DNA of 49,415 nucleotides from an uncultured Anaeroplasmataceae bacterium (GTDB lineage: Bacteria; Bacillota_I; Bacilli_A; Acholeplasmatales; Anaeroplasmataceae), in the NCBI GenBank assembly GCA_910579215.1, contig CAJTTN010000012.1, positions 1-49,415 on the forward strand, given 5' to 3'. Both the position numbers and the translations under genes were made by a program. The notes below the pieces were generated by a model that was not told the DNA's origin, made no database searches, and was given only the letters and a program-made list of their open reading frames with translations. This document shows positions 36,501-44,873 of the stretch, piece after piece (position 1 is the stretch's first letter; each line of letters begins with the position of its first letter).

Positions 36501-37333
36501 AAATACGTAGTTTCTTCATCAAATGTAATTTGCTCTTCCTTATATAAAGAACCATACGCTCTTTTAAATGCCTTTCTTGACATTTGAAAAAATTTCTCTA
36601 CCTCTTCACTACTAGATTTGGCAGTCAAGGGTAAAACACCATTATGTGTTTCTAAATAGTTTAAAATAGTTATTTTATCTACATCCATTAGAAGTTCTTT
36701 ATGTTCATTTAAGCTACCATACGCCTCTTTTTCAAGCATTTTAGTGATAGTAACTAACACCTCTTGTCCAAGTCTATATCTTTTACGAAATTGGGAGATA
36801 GGTACAAAAACATAAACCAAATCTTCTGTAATAAGCCCAATTCCTTTCGCAGCAATACGAAGTACATATGCCTTTACCTGCTCATTTTCCTGGTATTTCT
36901 TGCCAGTATATAATTCCAAAAGATCAAAGCGATTGACAGGCTTTGCAACTAAGGTATCTCGTTTTAGCTTAGCCTCACAAAATACAAGGTCCCCCTCCTT
37001 AGGCCATTCCTCTAGGTTGTAGGGCAAATAATCCTTTGAAATCAATAGGTCCTTTGGGGTATGATTGTCTATGAAAACACCAACTCCATCTATATGATTT
37101 ACTACTTGAACAAAATTTTTTTTATCTAAGGTTAATAATGCCTCCTTCATTGTAGCCGTTTTACGGTTCTTAGAGTCAGTATAAATATATACATGAACCA
37201 TTTGATTAATTTCTAATTCTCTTTCTGCCTCTTTATAATGTAAAAGTATTTCTTCCTTTTCATCTGAAACCATATATCCCAAATCTGTTTTACGTATTAC
37301 CTTTAAACAATTTATTTTACCTATCTCAATCAA
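36485..37333 (-). CDS. cvfB: S1-type RNA-binding protein, CvfB family
   Basis: A 282-residue protein with three S1-like barrels (about 1-65, 70-130 and 145-205) and a C-terminal winged helix (VEKFFQMSRKAFKRAYGSLYKE). CvfB in Staphylococcus binds RNA and affects virulence gene expression; YitL is the Bacillus name. The start is TTG at 37333, overlapping the small ORF stop as TTGA, behind GGGGAT. Confidence 0.9.
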   Translation of the reverse strand: MIEIGKINCLKVIRKTDLGYMVSDEKEEILLHYKEAERELEINQMVHVYIYTDSKNRKTATMKEALLTLDKKNFVQVVNHIDGVGVFIDNHTPKDLLISKDYLPYNLEEWPKEGDLVFCEAKLKRDTLVAKPVNRFDLLELYTGKKYQENEQVKAYVLRIAAKGIGLITEDLVYVFVPISQFRKRYRLGQEVLVTITKMLEKEAYGSLNEHKELLMDVDKITILNYLETHNGVLPLTAKSSSEEVEKFFQMSRKAFKRAYGSLYKEEQITFDEETTYLKKLS

Positions 37334-37467
37334 TTTCGATCCCCATCCTTATAATTTCTATCTGTTTCTTTCAAATACATTTCTTTATTTTTTTCAAAAG
37401 CATTTCTTGGCTTTTGTTTTTCTATTTTCTTTATCAAATCTTTTTCTTTCGTTGACAATGTCTTCAT
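37330..37467 (-). CDS. Small basic protein bridging to cvfB
   Basis: A 45-residue frame starting MKTLSTKEKDLIKKIEKQK with an excellent ribosome site (AAGGAG, eight bases away). Its ATG overlaps the upstream stop as ATGA and its TGA overlaps the cvfB TTG. It is highly charged, probably one long helix. Coupling at both ends makes translation likely. No family is recognised. Confidence 0.7.
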   Translation of the reverse strand: MKTLSTKEKDLIKKIEKQKPRNAFEKNKEMYLKETDRNYKDGDRN

Positions 37468-37871
37468 AGCTGAATCTCCTTAACTCCCTGTTCTTCTAAG
37501 GTTTTTAATATGCGATCTATATTTACTTCAGTTTCAATTCCATCTGCAAGCTTAACATAATAATATATTTCTATAAAAAAACTCTCAGCTGTGTAGAACG
37601 TAAGACATTTAGTAAAAGGGTTTATATCTCTAAGATGATAAGATTTTATCCTTGCTAAGGATAATTCAAAATCTTTTTGTGGCAGTAGCCTTTTTTTAAA
37701 GGTAGAAAGTCTTTGAAAAAATAGCTCTTCTTTTCCTAAACTCATGATAAAATCAGCCGTACCCTCTACATAAATTTTCCCAATATTTTTCTTTAAATAG
37801 ATGACGGTTGGTCTATGCCCCTTTAATTGCCTTGTGACTCGATATTGCATAACTAATTCTTTACGATTCAT
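37464..37871 (-). CDS. Conserved hypothetical protein in the cvfB operon
   Basis: A 135-residue soluble protein rich in beta strands and basic residues (HRPTVIYLKKNIGKIYVEGTADF, FTKCLTFYTAESFFIEIYYYVKL). No known motif or membrane segment. It is the first gene of a three-gene operon with a clear promoter and starts with ATG behind AGAGGTG. Confidence 0.75.
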   Translation of the reverse strand: MNRKELVMQYRVTRQLKGHRPTVIYLKKNIGKIYVEGTADFIMSLGKEELFFQRLSTFKKRLLPQKDFELSLARIKSYHLRDINPFTKCLTFYTAESFFIEIYYYVKLADGIETEVNIDRILKTLEEQGVKEIQL

Positions 37872-37892
37872 AATGAATCACCTCTTTTTGTC

Positions 37893-37921
37893 ATTATATC
37901 ATTAATGTTATTTTTTTACAA
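37893..37921 (-). promoter_or_regulatory. Promoter of the cvfB operon
   Basis: TTGTAA (37916-37921), 17 bases and TATAAT (37893-37898) on the minus strand. The -10 is extended (TGATATAAT), as at ccpA and the restriction operon. Confidence 0.75.
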
Positions 37922-37951
37922 ATTTTTGCTAGGATAAAATGTAAAAAGTAT

Positions 37952-37980
37952 TTGACAAACGTTTTCACTAATGATATTAT
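37952..37980 (+). promoter_or_regulatory. Strong plus-strand promoter with no gene behind it
   Basis: TTGACA (37952-37957), 17 bases and TATTAT (37975-37980). The spacer holds AAACGTTTTCA, a half cre-like element. Transcription would meet the long hairpin at 38019-38064 after about 75 bases, so a short RNA is possible. Confidence 0.6.
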
Positions 37981-38018
37981 ATAGACATAAATAATAACTT
38001 TTTATAATAATCTCTCCC

Positions 38019-38064
38019 AAAATAGAAAGAGGGCTAGGCTGTATTCTAGCCCTCTTTCTATTTT
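38019..38064 (-). terminator. Long perfect hairpin terminator of tyrS
   Basis: AAAATAGAAAGAGGGCTAG (38019-38037) pairs perfectly over 19 bases with 38046-38064, loop of eight. It lies three bases from the tyrS stop and ends in CTTTCTATTTT on both strands, so it may be bidirectional. Confidence 0.85.
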
Positions 38065-38067
38065 ACT

Positions 38068-39288
38068 TTAATATTTTAGTAAAGCATAAAGCTTTTTTCC
38101 TCTTCTTACTACAATAAATTTTTCTTCAATTGCAGTAGTTTTTGATAAAATAAATCCTTCTTCTGTAACTTTATCTCCATTAACACTTACAGCACCATTT
38201 CGAATAAATTCTCTTGCTTCCCTTTTTGATGAAGCTAGTTTCAACTCAAGTAAAGCATCTACTATACTAATCTCTCTTCCCTTGATTGCTGGTAATTCAT
38301 TAAAGCCCATTGCAATCTCTTTTGCAGTTAGTTCTTTAATATTCCCACTAAATAGAGCTTTAGATATTTTTAATGCCTGCTCGTAAGCATCTTTTCCATG
38401 TAGATAGGTTATAACCTCTCTTGCCAAAGCAGTATGAGCTTCTCTTAAATGGGGAGCCTCTAGGTGTTTCTTTTCTAATTCTTCAATCTCTTCTTTAGTT
38501 AAGAATGTTAAAAATTTAAGGTAGTCAATAACCTTTGTGTCTTCTACGTTAATAAAAAATTGATACATTTCATAAGGTGTGGTTTTATTTGCGTCTAACC
38601 AAACAGACTTACCATTTGTTTTGCCAAATTTTGTACCATCACTCTTGGTTAAAAGAGGCATGGTAAAGGCATAAACCTCCTTTTGCTCCTTTTTACGAAT
38701 CAATTCTATACCTGATGTCATATTTCCCCATTGATCCTGACCAGCTACCTGCATAGTAACATTCTTATTTTTATTTAGCCACCAGAAATCTAGAGCCTGC
38801 ATAATCATATAAGAAAATTCTGTATATGTGATTCCTTCATCTAATCTACGAGCAACAATATCCTTATTTAGCATATAGTTAACATTAAAAAATTTACCAA
38901 AATCCCTTAAGAAATCAATAAAGCTAATGTCTTTAGACCAGTCATAATTATTGACCACCTCACAATCAAACAAGCTTGTTAATTGATTTTTTAAGCAATT
39001 AAAGTTATGTTCTACAGTTTCTATTTGAATCATAGGTCTTTCACTTTCTGGTCTTGGATCTCCAATAAGTCCAGTTGCCCCACCAATAAGTACGATAGGG
39101 TGATGCCCTGCATCCTTTAATCTTTTACAGATTAAAAAACTAGAAAAATGCCCAATATGCAAGCTATCTCCTGTAGGGTCTGTTCCTATATAAAAGGTCA
39201 TACCCCCTTTATTTAATTTTTCTTTAAGGCTTGGATCAGATACATCCTTAATTAAGCCTCTCCATTCTAATTCTTCATAAATTCCCAT
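38068..39288 (-). CDS. tyrS: Tyrosyl-tRNA synthetase
   Basis: A 406-residue class I synthetase. DPTGDSLHIGHF is the HIGH motif (about 37-48), AGQDQWGNMTSGIELI binds tyrosine, and KFGKTNGKS (about 221) is the KMSKS site. The last 65 residues are an S4 RNA-binding domain (SKREAREFIRNGAVSVNG). ATG follows AAAGGA. A T-box leader controls it. Confidence 0.97.
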   Translation of the reverse strand: MGIYEELEWRGLIKDVSDPSLKEKLNKGGMTFYIGTDPTGDSLHIGHFSSFLICKRLKDAGHHPIVLIGGATGLIGDPRPESERPMIQIETVEHNFNCLKNQLTSLFDCEVVNNYDWSKDISFIDFLRDFGKFFNVNYMLNKDIVARRLDEGITYTEFSYMIMQALDFWWLNKNKNVTMQVAGQDQWGNMTSGIELIRKKEQKEVYAFTMPLLTKSDGTKFGKTNGKSVWLDANKTTPYEMYQFFINVEDTKVIDYLKFLTFLTKEEIEELEKKHLEAPHLREAHTALAREVITYLHGKDAYEQALKISKALFSGNIKELTAKEIAMGFNELPAIKGREISIVDALLELKLASSKREAREFIRNGAVSVNGDKVTEEGFILSKTTAIEEKFIVVRRGKKLYALLKY

Positions 39289-39315
39289 TTTGTTTATTCC
39301 TTTCTTTTAAAATAT

Positions 39316-39485
39316 AAAAAAGTCCTTAGAATAATCTAAGGACGATGTAATCGCGGTACCACCTTAGTTCTATAGTAAAACCTATAGCCCTCATAATTTT
39401 TTGCTTTTCCAAGAGTGTATTTCAAATTAGCCTCTAGATCTGTTTGCACCGACCACAGATTCTCTACTGCTAGAATGACCATTCT
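39316..39485 (-). promoter_or_regulatory. Tyrosine T-box leader with terminator
   Basis: On the minus strand AAGGTGGTACCGCG (39352-39365) is the T-box core. The terminator pairs GTCCTTAGA with TCTAAGGAC (39322-39343) followed by six T. The specifier region GAAATACAC contains the tyrosine codon UAC. Uncharged tRNA-Tyr would stabilise the antiterminator and allow tyrS transcription. Confidence 0.92.
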
Positions 39486-39500
39486 ACTATTTTCTTTTCA

Positions 39501-40502
39501 TCAAAGCGATGTAGTTGATTTTCGTCTAATAAAACGATAGGGTAGTAACACCTTGTTATTTCCAACTTCCTCTTGCTTCATAAATTTAGTAAGAAGTCGC
39601 ATAGAAACTGCTCCTATATCATACACTGGTGTATCCACACATGTCAAGTTCGGACGAGATAAAATTGCATATTTTGTATTTTGTAACCCTACAACAGAAA
39701 TTTCTTCAGGAATTTTCACACCATAATCCTGTGCAACATTCATAAAGCTAATAGCAATACTATCACGAACTGCAATAGCTCCATCTATTTTAGTATTCTT
39801 AAAGAATTCCTCAAAATGAAGGGCATTGACAGAAACGTCACCACTAGTTCTAAAAATCTTAGGCTCTAATCCAGCCTCGTTCATTGCATCAATATATCCT
39901 GCTTCTTTTTGAGTATTAATGGAATATTTTCTTGCAGTAGAAAATAAATAAATATTTTTTCTACCATATTGAAGCATTCTCTTAGTTATTTCATAAGTCG
40001 CTGCTTCATAATTGATTGCAACACTTGGTATATCCTCATCATCATAAAAGACATTAGATAAAACGACTGGAACCATAGACTCCTTTATATAGTCCATAGC
40101 AATCTTCATTTGTTCCTTATCCAATTCATCATTAAGGAATAAGATTCCATCTACCTGTTCTGCAAGCACTGTACGCATTGCTTCTGTAATATCCTCATCT
40201 GCACCAAAGGAAAAAATCTTAATTGAGTATTCATACTTCTTTGCAATATCTTGAATACCACCTAGTAATTGAGCAGTCGCAGATCTTGAAACATCTGCCA
40301 TTATGATACCTATTGTTGTCGTTTTTCTACTTGCAAGACCACGTGCAATTGCATTAGGACGATAGCCTAGCTCCTTAATTACTCTTAGTACCTTTTCTCT
40401 AGTTTCTGGATTTACTTTCTCTGGATTATTCATTACTCTACTAACCGTGGCTAGGGATACCTTAGCCGCACCAGCAACATCATATATTGTTGTATTTGCC
40501 AT
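39501..40502 (-). CDS. ccpA: Catabolite control protein A (LacI family)
   Basis: A 333-residue global carbon regulator. The N-terminal helix-turn-helix is TTIYDVAGAAKVSLATVSRVMNN, followed by the hinge GYRPNAIARGLASRKTTTIG and the ligand-binding domain; YDIGAVSMRLLTKFM near the end is typical of CcpA. The start is the ATG at 40502 behind GAGGTGA. Neighbours tyrS and murC match the region around ccpA in Bacillus. The partner would be phospho-HPr. Confidence 0.88.
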   Translation of the reverse strand: MANTTIYDVAGAAKVSLATVSRVMNNPEKVNPETREKVLRVIKELGYRPNAIARGLASRKTTTIGIIMADVSRSATAQLLGGIQDIAKKYEYSIKIFSFGADEDITEAMRTVLAEQVDGILFLNDELDKEQMKIAMDYIKESMVPVVLSNVFYDDEDIPSVAINYEAATYEITKRMLQYGRKNIYLFSTARKYSINTQKEAGYIDAMNEAGLEPKIFRTSGDVSVNALHFEEFFKNTKIDGAIAVRDSIAISFMNVAQDYGVKIPEEISVVGLQNTKYAILSRPNLTCVDTPVYDIGAVSMRLLTKFMKQEEVGNNKVLLPYRFIRRKSTTSL

Positions 40503-40531
40503 GGAAAAATCACCTCGCAATCTTTGGTTTG

Positions 40532-40560
40532 ATTATATCACATTAAAAATGCATTTTCAA
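40532..40560 (-). promoter_or_regulatory. Promoter of ccpA
   Basis: TTGAAA (40555-40560), 17 bases and TATAAT (40532-40537) on the minus strand with the extended -10 TGATATAAT. Confidence 0.8.
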
Positions 40561-40569
40561 TCATTTTCA

Positions 40570-40583
40570 TGAAAACGTTTCTT
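40570..40583. promoter_or_regulatory. cre-like element upstream of ccpA
   Basis: TGAAAACGTTTCTT shares the central CG and left half of the CcpA operator but is poor in the right half. It lies ten bases upstream of the ccpA -35, fitting autoregulation. The same TGAAAACGTTT word recurs near 37960. Confidence 0.45.
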
Positions 40584-40685
40584 ACATTTTACATTTCGAC
40601 AGTATTTTTCAAAAGCATTTGCTTAAGTCAAATTAAATTATAAGACAATAAGAAAAATAAAAGTGGAAAAACTTTACAAAATTTT

Positions 40686-40718
40686 AAAAAAGTGATAAAG
40701 AAAGTTTCTTCATCACTT
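40686..40718 (-). terminator. Terminator of murC
   Basis: AAGTGATAAAGAAA (40690-40703) pairs with TTTCTTCATCACTT (40705-40718), one G-U in the RNA. The minus strand then has six T. Confidence 0.75.
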
Positions 40719-40732
40719 CAACAACTACTTGC

Positions 40733-41962
40733 TTAAATATTTTTTTCCTTTATATATTCCTTACATTCTTTATCAATTACTCCAGCTCCTAAGAAACAAA
40801 GGATACAATCATTTGCCTGAAATAAATTCAACTTCACAGAATGACTATATGTTTTAAAGCCTAGTTTATCATACAACTCCTTTTCTAGCTTGACATTATG
40901 AGTCTCTCTTGCACTACTAAATAATCGATATAAATAGCATTCATCAAATCGACTCAATACCATTTTATAGTCATTTATAAAATATTGTAGCCTTGTAATG
41001 GTATGAGGTTCAAAAATACATATTTTTCTTTTATCTTTATATTGCTCCGTTAATGTATCATAGATTGTTTCAATTTCTTTTGGATGATGAGCATAATCTA
41101 ATATAACGGTTTGATTTTTTAACTCTATTTTTTCAAAACGACGCTTTGGCATTTGAAAGGTAGTCATTTGTTTTTGAATATTATTATCTCTTATATTACA
41201 TAATTTAGCCATAAGATAAGCACCAACAAAATCATAGGCATATTTTATCCCTACCATTGGAAGTTCAAACGTTTTTCTCAATATAGTGACCTTTCCACAG
41301 CTATAGTCAAATACGATATCATTATTTTTATGTATTCCATAGGTAATAACGTGATGTCCTCTATAGCTGCACTCATCTCCATTCACTATACAGATTTTAC
41401 TTTGAGAAATAAACTGTTGAAATGATTTAGTATATTCCTCTTGTGTTTTAAAAAAATCTATATGATCATAATTAGTATTCAATATTAAAGCTATACTTGG
41501 ATGATAATTTAAAAAAGTATTTCTATATTCACAAGCCTCTAAAACAAATACATCTGATGCCCCCACATGATAGGATCCATCCCCTATTAAACAGGTTGCG
41601 TTAGATAACAATGTAGAAAGCATTTTAGTTGTCGTTGTTTTTCCTGAGGTTCCTGCAACACATAACCACTTATAATTTTTAAAAAAATAATTTAATGCTT
41701 CAGGATATGTCATAAAAGTATATCCCATTTTTTGAATATATTTAGTTACACTATGATTTAAAAATGCATTTCCTATGATATAAAAATAACAGCTTTTTAA
41801 TTGCATATTTGAAAAATTTTCTATGCGAATAGAATGTTTAGAGTTCATAGTATAAAACTCTTCTTCTACATCTACTCCCCTTACAATATGTCCTTTTTCT
41901 GATAATATCTTCGCAAAAGCACTTAAAGCTGATCCTTTAATTCCGACAAAATAAAAAAGCAT
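40733..41962 (-). CDS. murC: UDP-N-acetylmuramate-alanine ligase
   Basis: A 409-residue Mur ligase adding L-alanine to UDP-MurNAc in peptidoglycan synthesis. The N-terminal Rossmann part has YFVGIKGSALSAFAKIL; the ATP loop is CVAGTSGKTTTTKML (about 105). ILNTNYDHIDFF and LDYAHHPKEIET are typical of MurC. The start is the ATG at 41962 behind GGGTG. It is somewhat shorter than the usual 430-460. Confidence 0.9.
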   Translation of the reverse strand: MLFYFVGIKGSALSAFAKILSEKGHIVRGVDVEEEFYTMNSKHSIRIENFSNMQLKSCYFYIIGNAFLNHSVTKYIQKMGYTFMTYPEALNYFFKNYKWLCVAGTSGKTTTTKMLSTLLSNATCLIGDGSYHVGASDVFVLEACEYRNTFLNYHPSIALILNTNYDHIDFFKTQEEYTKSFQQFISQSKICIVNGDECSYRGHHVITYGIHKNNDIVFDYSCGKVTILRKTFELPMVGIKYAYDFVGAYLMAKLCNIRDNNIQKQMTTFQMPKRRFEKIELKNQTVILDYAHHPKEIETIYDTLTEQYKDKRKICIFEPHTITRLQYFINDYKMVLSRFDECYLYRLFSSARETHNVKLEKELYDKLGFKTYSHSVKLNLFQANDCILCFLGAGVIDKECKEYIKEKNI

Positions 41963-42061
41963 AGTATCACCCATTAATCCTATGCCTTTTGTTCAAAATA
42001 TATTCTTTGTGAAATAAATGTATTAACCAAATTCTCCCTTAATATATCACACTTTTTCTAA

Positions 42062-42466
42062 CTATCCCCACCAACCAGAGGTTGTAACAAGCGCTGTAAC
42101 AAAGTTAACTATCAAATAAATTCCTGGAGTTATATCAATAGCTATAAATAATATTTTTAAAAATGAAAAAGCGTTAGTTTCATCAATACTTCCTATAAAA
42201 ATTGTTGTACCAATAATAGCAAACACAATGATTAACATAATCCATCCCAGTATCTCAAAAAAATTTCTTTTTTCTTTACTTTCTTTATTTAAAAAAAATT
42301 TGACAAAAATAAATGCATAGATTATACAAGTAATAGATAGTACTATATTCAACCATAATATATCTAGTGAAAATAACAAACTTATTGAGACAATAGATAA
42401 GCCTAATCCAACACTTGATAAAATATAGTAAAATTTTTTGTTTGGTATCAGCTTTTCATCTTTCAT
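42062..42466 (-). CDS. Putative immunity membrane protein (paralog of 44454-44855)
   Basis: A 134-residue protein with about four hydrophobic helices and a cytoplasmic N-terminal stretch (MKDEKLIPNKKFYYILSS). It is closely similar along its whole length to the protein encoded at 44454-44855, ending in the same DITPGIYLI... and TSGWWG pattern. Both lie directly behind the same kind of toxin end, so I infer immunity to a membrane-acting or similar Rhs toxin. The paralogy is direct observation. Confidence 0.75.
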   Translation of the reverse strand: MKDEKLIPNKKFYYILSSVGLGLSIVSISLLFSLDILWLNIVLSITCIIYAFIFVKFFLNKESKEKRNFFEILGWIMLIIVFAIIGTTIFIGSIDETNAFSFLKILFIAIDITPGIYLIVNFVTALVTTSGWWG

Positions 42467-42470
42467 TTTA

Positions 42471-42620
42471 TTAATTCGCTTTCCTTTTAAATTTAAATAC
42501 TATATATCCTATACGTAGTTTGGGAATACCTGCATAGCAGTACGAGCTATCAGCTTCAGACATATTGTAGAACAATACTCGATCCCTTATTTTTTGTCTT
42601 TTAAAAATAATCTCATACAT
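42471..42620 (-). pseudogene. Rhs toxin tip remnant
   Basis: A 49-codon frame ending ...GIPKLRIGYIVFKFKRKAN just before the immunity gene. LRIGY-x-x-FKF repeats the C-terminus of the 44874-45413 Rhs fragment (LRIGYTAFKF). The other toxin stops at FKF; here the stop codon is lost and translation runs to a stop at 42471. The upstream part (RDRVLFYNMSEADSSYCYAG) differs from the other toxin. Confidence 0.6.
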
Positions 42621-42658
42621 AAATAGCAAATACCTAATATTAGTCAAAGTAATAGTAT

Positions 42659-43174
42659 TTACTTTTTCCTCTTAAGGTATTTGTCAACTGACAATCTAAT
42701 TCTATGTTTAAATATATTTACTTTTATGTTTTCTAAATTAATATTTTTCAAGAATATTGCATCTGAGGTAATCATAATTATCACTTCATTCTTTAAAATT
42801 TTATTTATTTTACGTTGAAGTTTAAATCCTTTTTCCTCTAACTCCAAATTATATTCTTTTGAAGTAATATAAATGTATGAGCCTGAAACATAGATTTCTG
42901 TTATATCTTCATATTTAATTTGTTTCCTTTTGAAAAAAGCTTTTTGAATAATTTTTTCATGATCATAATAAGTGACTGCAAGTTCATCATTTAGTAATAT
43001 TAGTAATGCAAAAATCATAATAATAACGAACGATAAAGCTGTACACATAGCTATTTTATCAATTAAATCTCCATTATAGAAAACACTTATTAATATTATT
43101 GCCACCAAACCTCCTATGGAAGAAATTGGCAAATAAACGTTAGCTGTAAATGCTAAATTATAGTATTTTTTCAT
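42659..43174 (-). CDS. Membrane protein with PH-like domain, putative immunity
   Basis: A 171-residue protein. Two hydrophobic helices (about 16-33 and 43-62) are followed by a soluble part with PH-like strands (AVTYYDHEKIIQKAFFKRKQIKYEDITEIYVSGSYIYITS). Two-helix plus PH-like proteins are frequent among small immunity proteins of polymorphic toxins, but the link here rests on context. No ribosome site is evident. Confidence 0.6.
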   Translation of the reverse strand: MKKYYNLAFTANVYLPISSIGGLVAIILISVFYNGDLIDKIAMCTALSFVIIMIFALLILLNDELAVTYYDHEKIIQKAFFKRKQIKYEDITEIYVSGSYIYITSKEYNLELEEKGFKLQRKINKILKNEVIIMITSDAIFLKNINLENIKVNIFKHRIRLSVDKYLKRKK

Positions 43175-43416
43175 ATTATTTTACATAGAATCAATTTAGT
43201 ATTATATTTAACTAAATCAATGTTCTCCCTTCTTTATTTTTTTTAGTAAACAACTGAAATTTTTTTCTTAATAAGAACAGAGATTATTTTCTATATAATC
43301 TTTTTCATCAACATTTTTTCTAACTTTTTCTTTTGAAAAAGATACAGCTGTTTTCATGAATAAATACTGCTTTATATATCGAATTTGAGAAATGAGTTGG
43401 CATAGGATAGATTGCT

Positions 43417-43536
43417 TTAAAATGCCATTATGCAGAATTCTTTTCCTTTTTCTTCTAATTGCATAAAAACACAAATAAAGAAACCAATGAAAGAAACAAT
43501 AAATAAAATAAATATTGATATAAGCAAAAATGACAT
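43417..43536 (-). CDS. Small single-span membrane peptide, perhaps truncated
   Basis: A 39-codon frame with an excellent ribosome site (AAAGGAG, nine bases away) and one strong hydrophobic segment (residues 2-25). A stop ends it after EFCIMAF; another frame stays open to 43268, so it could be the start of a longer protein broken by a frameshift. It lies within the toxin/immunity patchwork. Confidence 0.5.
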   Translation of the reverse strand: MSFLLISIFILFIVSFIGFFICVFMQLEEKGKEFCIMAF

Positions 43537-43634
43537 TTATTAATTCTCCTTTAAATTATTTATAATATAAAACTTGTTCCAAAAGAATATATTTGACCTA
43601 ATACTCGTTCCATAGTTTTAAATATATATTATTT

Positions 43635-44030
43635 CTATTTTTTCCACTTTATATATCCTGTCAAATGACTATTGACATCATAAATGGATATTTTGGCAAT
43701 TTTTTTACCTTTATACCATAAAGCTCCAAATTCCCACAAAAAAGATTTTTGTGTTTTGGTTACTTCTTCCTTATTATAAATTTTAGGAAAGTGAAATGGT
43801 TTATGAATAATTATTTTATCTTTTTCAAATACTATTTTCCATTTAAAATACAATATAATAAAATATATAGACAAAAAAAATAGAAGTAAAAATAAAACTG
43901 CTATAATGCTATTTTCCCACTCGATCCTTATCGCTTGAATAATAAATACAGTAATTATTAATAAGCTTACTATAGCCACTAAAAGAGCAATTAGAAAATA
44001 TATTTTTGGCTTTTTTATCGTATTTTTCAC
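43635..44030 (-). CDS. Small membrane protein, putative immunity
   Basis: A 131-residue protein with two long hydrophobic helices (about 12-32 and 40-61) and a soluble tail with strand-rich KWKIVFEKDKIIIHKPFHFP. Architecture is like the 42659-43174 protein. It starts at GTG 44030 behind GGGGG. The gene stands just downstream of the IS3 remnant. An immunity role is inferred from the neighbourhood. Confidence 0.6.
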   Translation of the reverse strand: MKNTIKKPKIYFLIALLVAIVSLLIITVFIIQAIRIEWENSIIAVLFLLLFFLSIYFIILYFKWKIVFEKDKIIIHKPFHFPKIYNKEEVTKTQKSFLWEFGALWYKGKKIAKISIYDVNSHLTGYIKWKK

Positions 44031-44105
44031 TTTTCTTTCCCCCTATTAAGCAAAAATTAGTATTATATATTATTATATATTTAAAAAAGTCCAATGGAAA
44101 TTTGT

Positions 44106-44340
44106 ACTTAACCCCAAAAGTTGGACAGTGTTTTAAAATTACATTAATTGTAGCTGATTATAGGATTGTTGTCTATACATATATGGACTCAATCCTTTTA
44201 ATTTTACTGTAATTCTCTTTTGGTTATAGTAATTTATATAATTAATAATAGCTTGTTCAAGTTCTTCAAGTGTTTCAAATTCATATTCATGACCATAAAA
44301 CATTTCATTTTTCATAACACCAAAGAAGTTTTCCATTTTG
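44106..44340 (-). mobile_element. IS3-family transposase remnant (3' end)
   Basis: From an ATG at 44336 the minus strand encodes MENFFGVMKNEMFYG, then EELEQAIINYINYYNQKRI and LKGLSPYMYRQQS, the end of an IS3-family OrfB integrase. After the stop at 44139 comes CCCCAAAAGTTGGACAGTG, which looks like the terminal repeat of such elements. The 5' part, including the DDE Asp residues, is missing. The frame is fused upstream to Rhs sequence. Confidence 0.85.
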
Positions 44341-44445
44341 AGCGCCTGCTCCACCCATATAAGATAAAACACCACCTAGAGCTGCTGACCCAATTGCAGC
44401 ACCCCAATTTATTCCATTAAAAGAACCAGTTTCAACTAGGGGCTC
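44340..44445 (-). pseudogene. Second Rhs tip fragment
   Basis: A frame of about 35 codons reads NGINWGAAIGSAALGGVL and SYMGGAGAQNG, a Gly/Ala-rich stretch typical of the region after the Rhs core. It is open only from 44445 and breaks into the transposase remnant at about 44340. It has no start of its own and no intact toxin. Confidence 0.55.
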
Positions 44446-44453
44446 CTACTATG

Positions 44454-44855
44454 CTACCACCAACCAGGAGTTGTAACTAAAATGATTATTATCTTAATTA
44501 TTAAATAAATTCCAGGTGTAATATCTATAGCTATAAAAAATACTTTTAAAAAAGGAAGAGAGTTAGTATCATCAACACACCCTATAAAAATTGCTGTGCC
44601 TATAAAAGCAATTGCAATGATTAACAATACCCATCCCAATATCGTAAAAATATTGTTTTTTTCTTTACTTTCTTTTTTCAAATAAAGAATCACAAATATA
44701 GCTGCATATACTATACAACCAATAGATAGTCCAATATTCAGCCATAACTTATCTATTGAAAATAATAAGCTTAAAGAAACAATAGATAAAAATAATCCAA
44801 TACTAGATAATATGTAATAAAGTTTTTTGTCTGGTATTAACTTTTCTTCCTTCAT
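44454..44855 (-). CDS. Putative immunity membrane protein next to Rhs toxin tip
   Basis: A 133-residue, four-helix membrane protein, 18 bases behind the Rhs toxin fragment and starting with ATG after AAGGA. It is a close paralog of 42062-42466 (MKEEKLIPDKKLYYILSS against MKDEKLIPNKKFYYILSS). Position directly after the toxin end fits an immunity gene. Confidence 0.75.
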   Translation of the reverse strand: MKEEKLIPDKKLYYILSSIGLFLSIVSLSLLFSIDKLWLNIGLSIGCIVYAAIFVILYLKKESKEKNNIFTILGWVLLIIAIAFIGTAIFIGCVDDTNSLPFLKVFFIAIDITPGIYLIIKIIIILVTTPGWW

Positions 44856-44873
44856 TTTAATCGTTCCTTTTTA

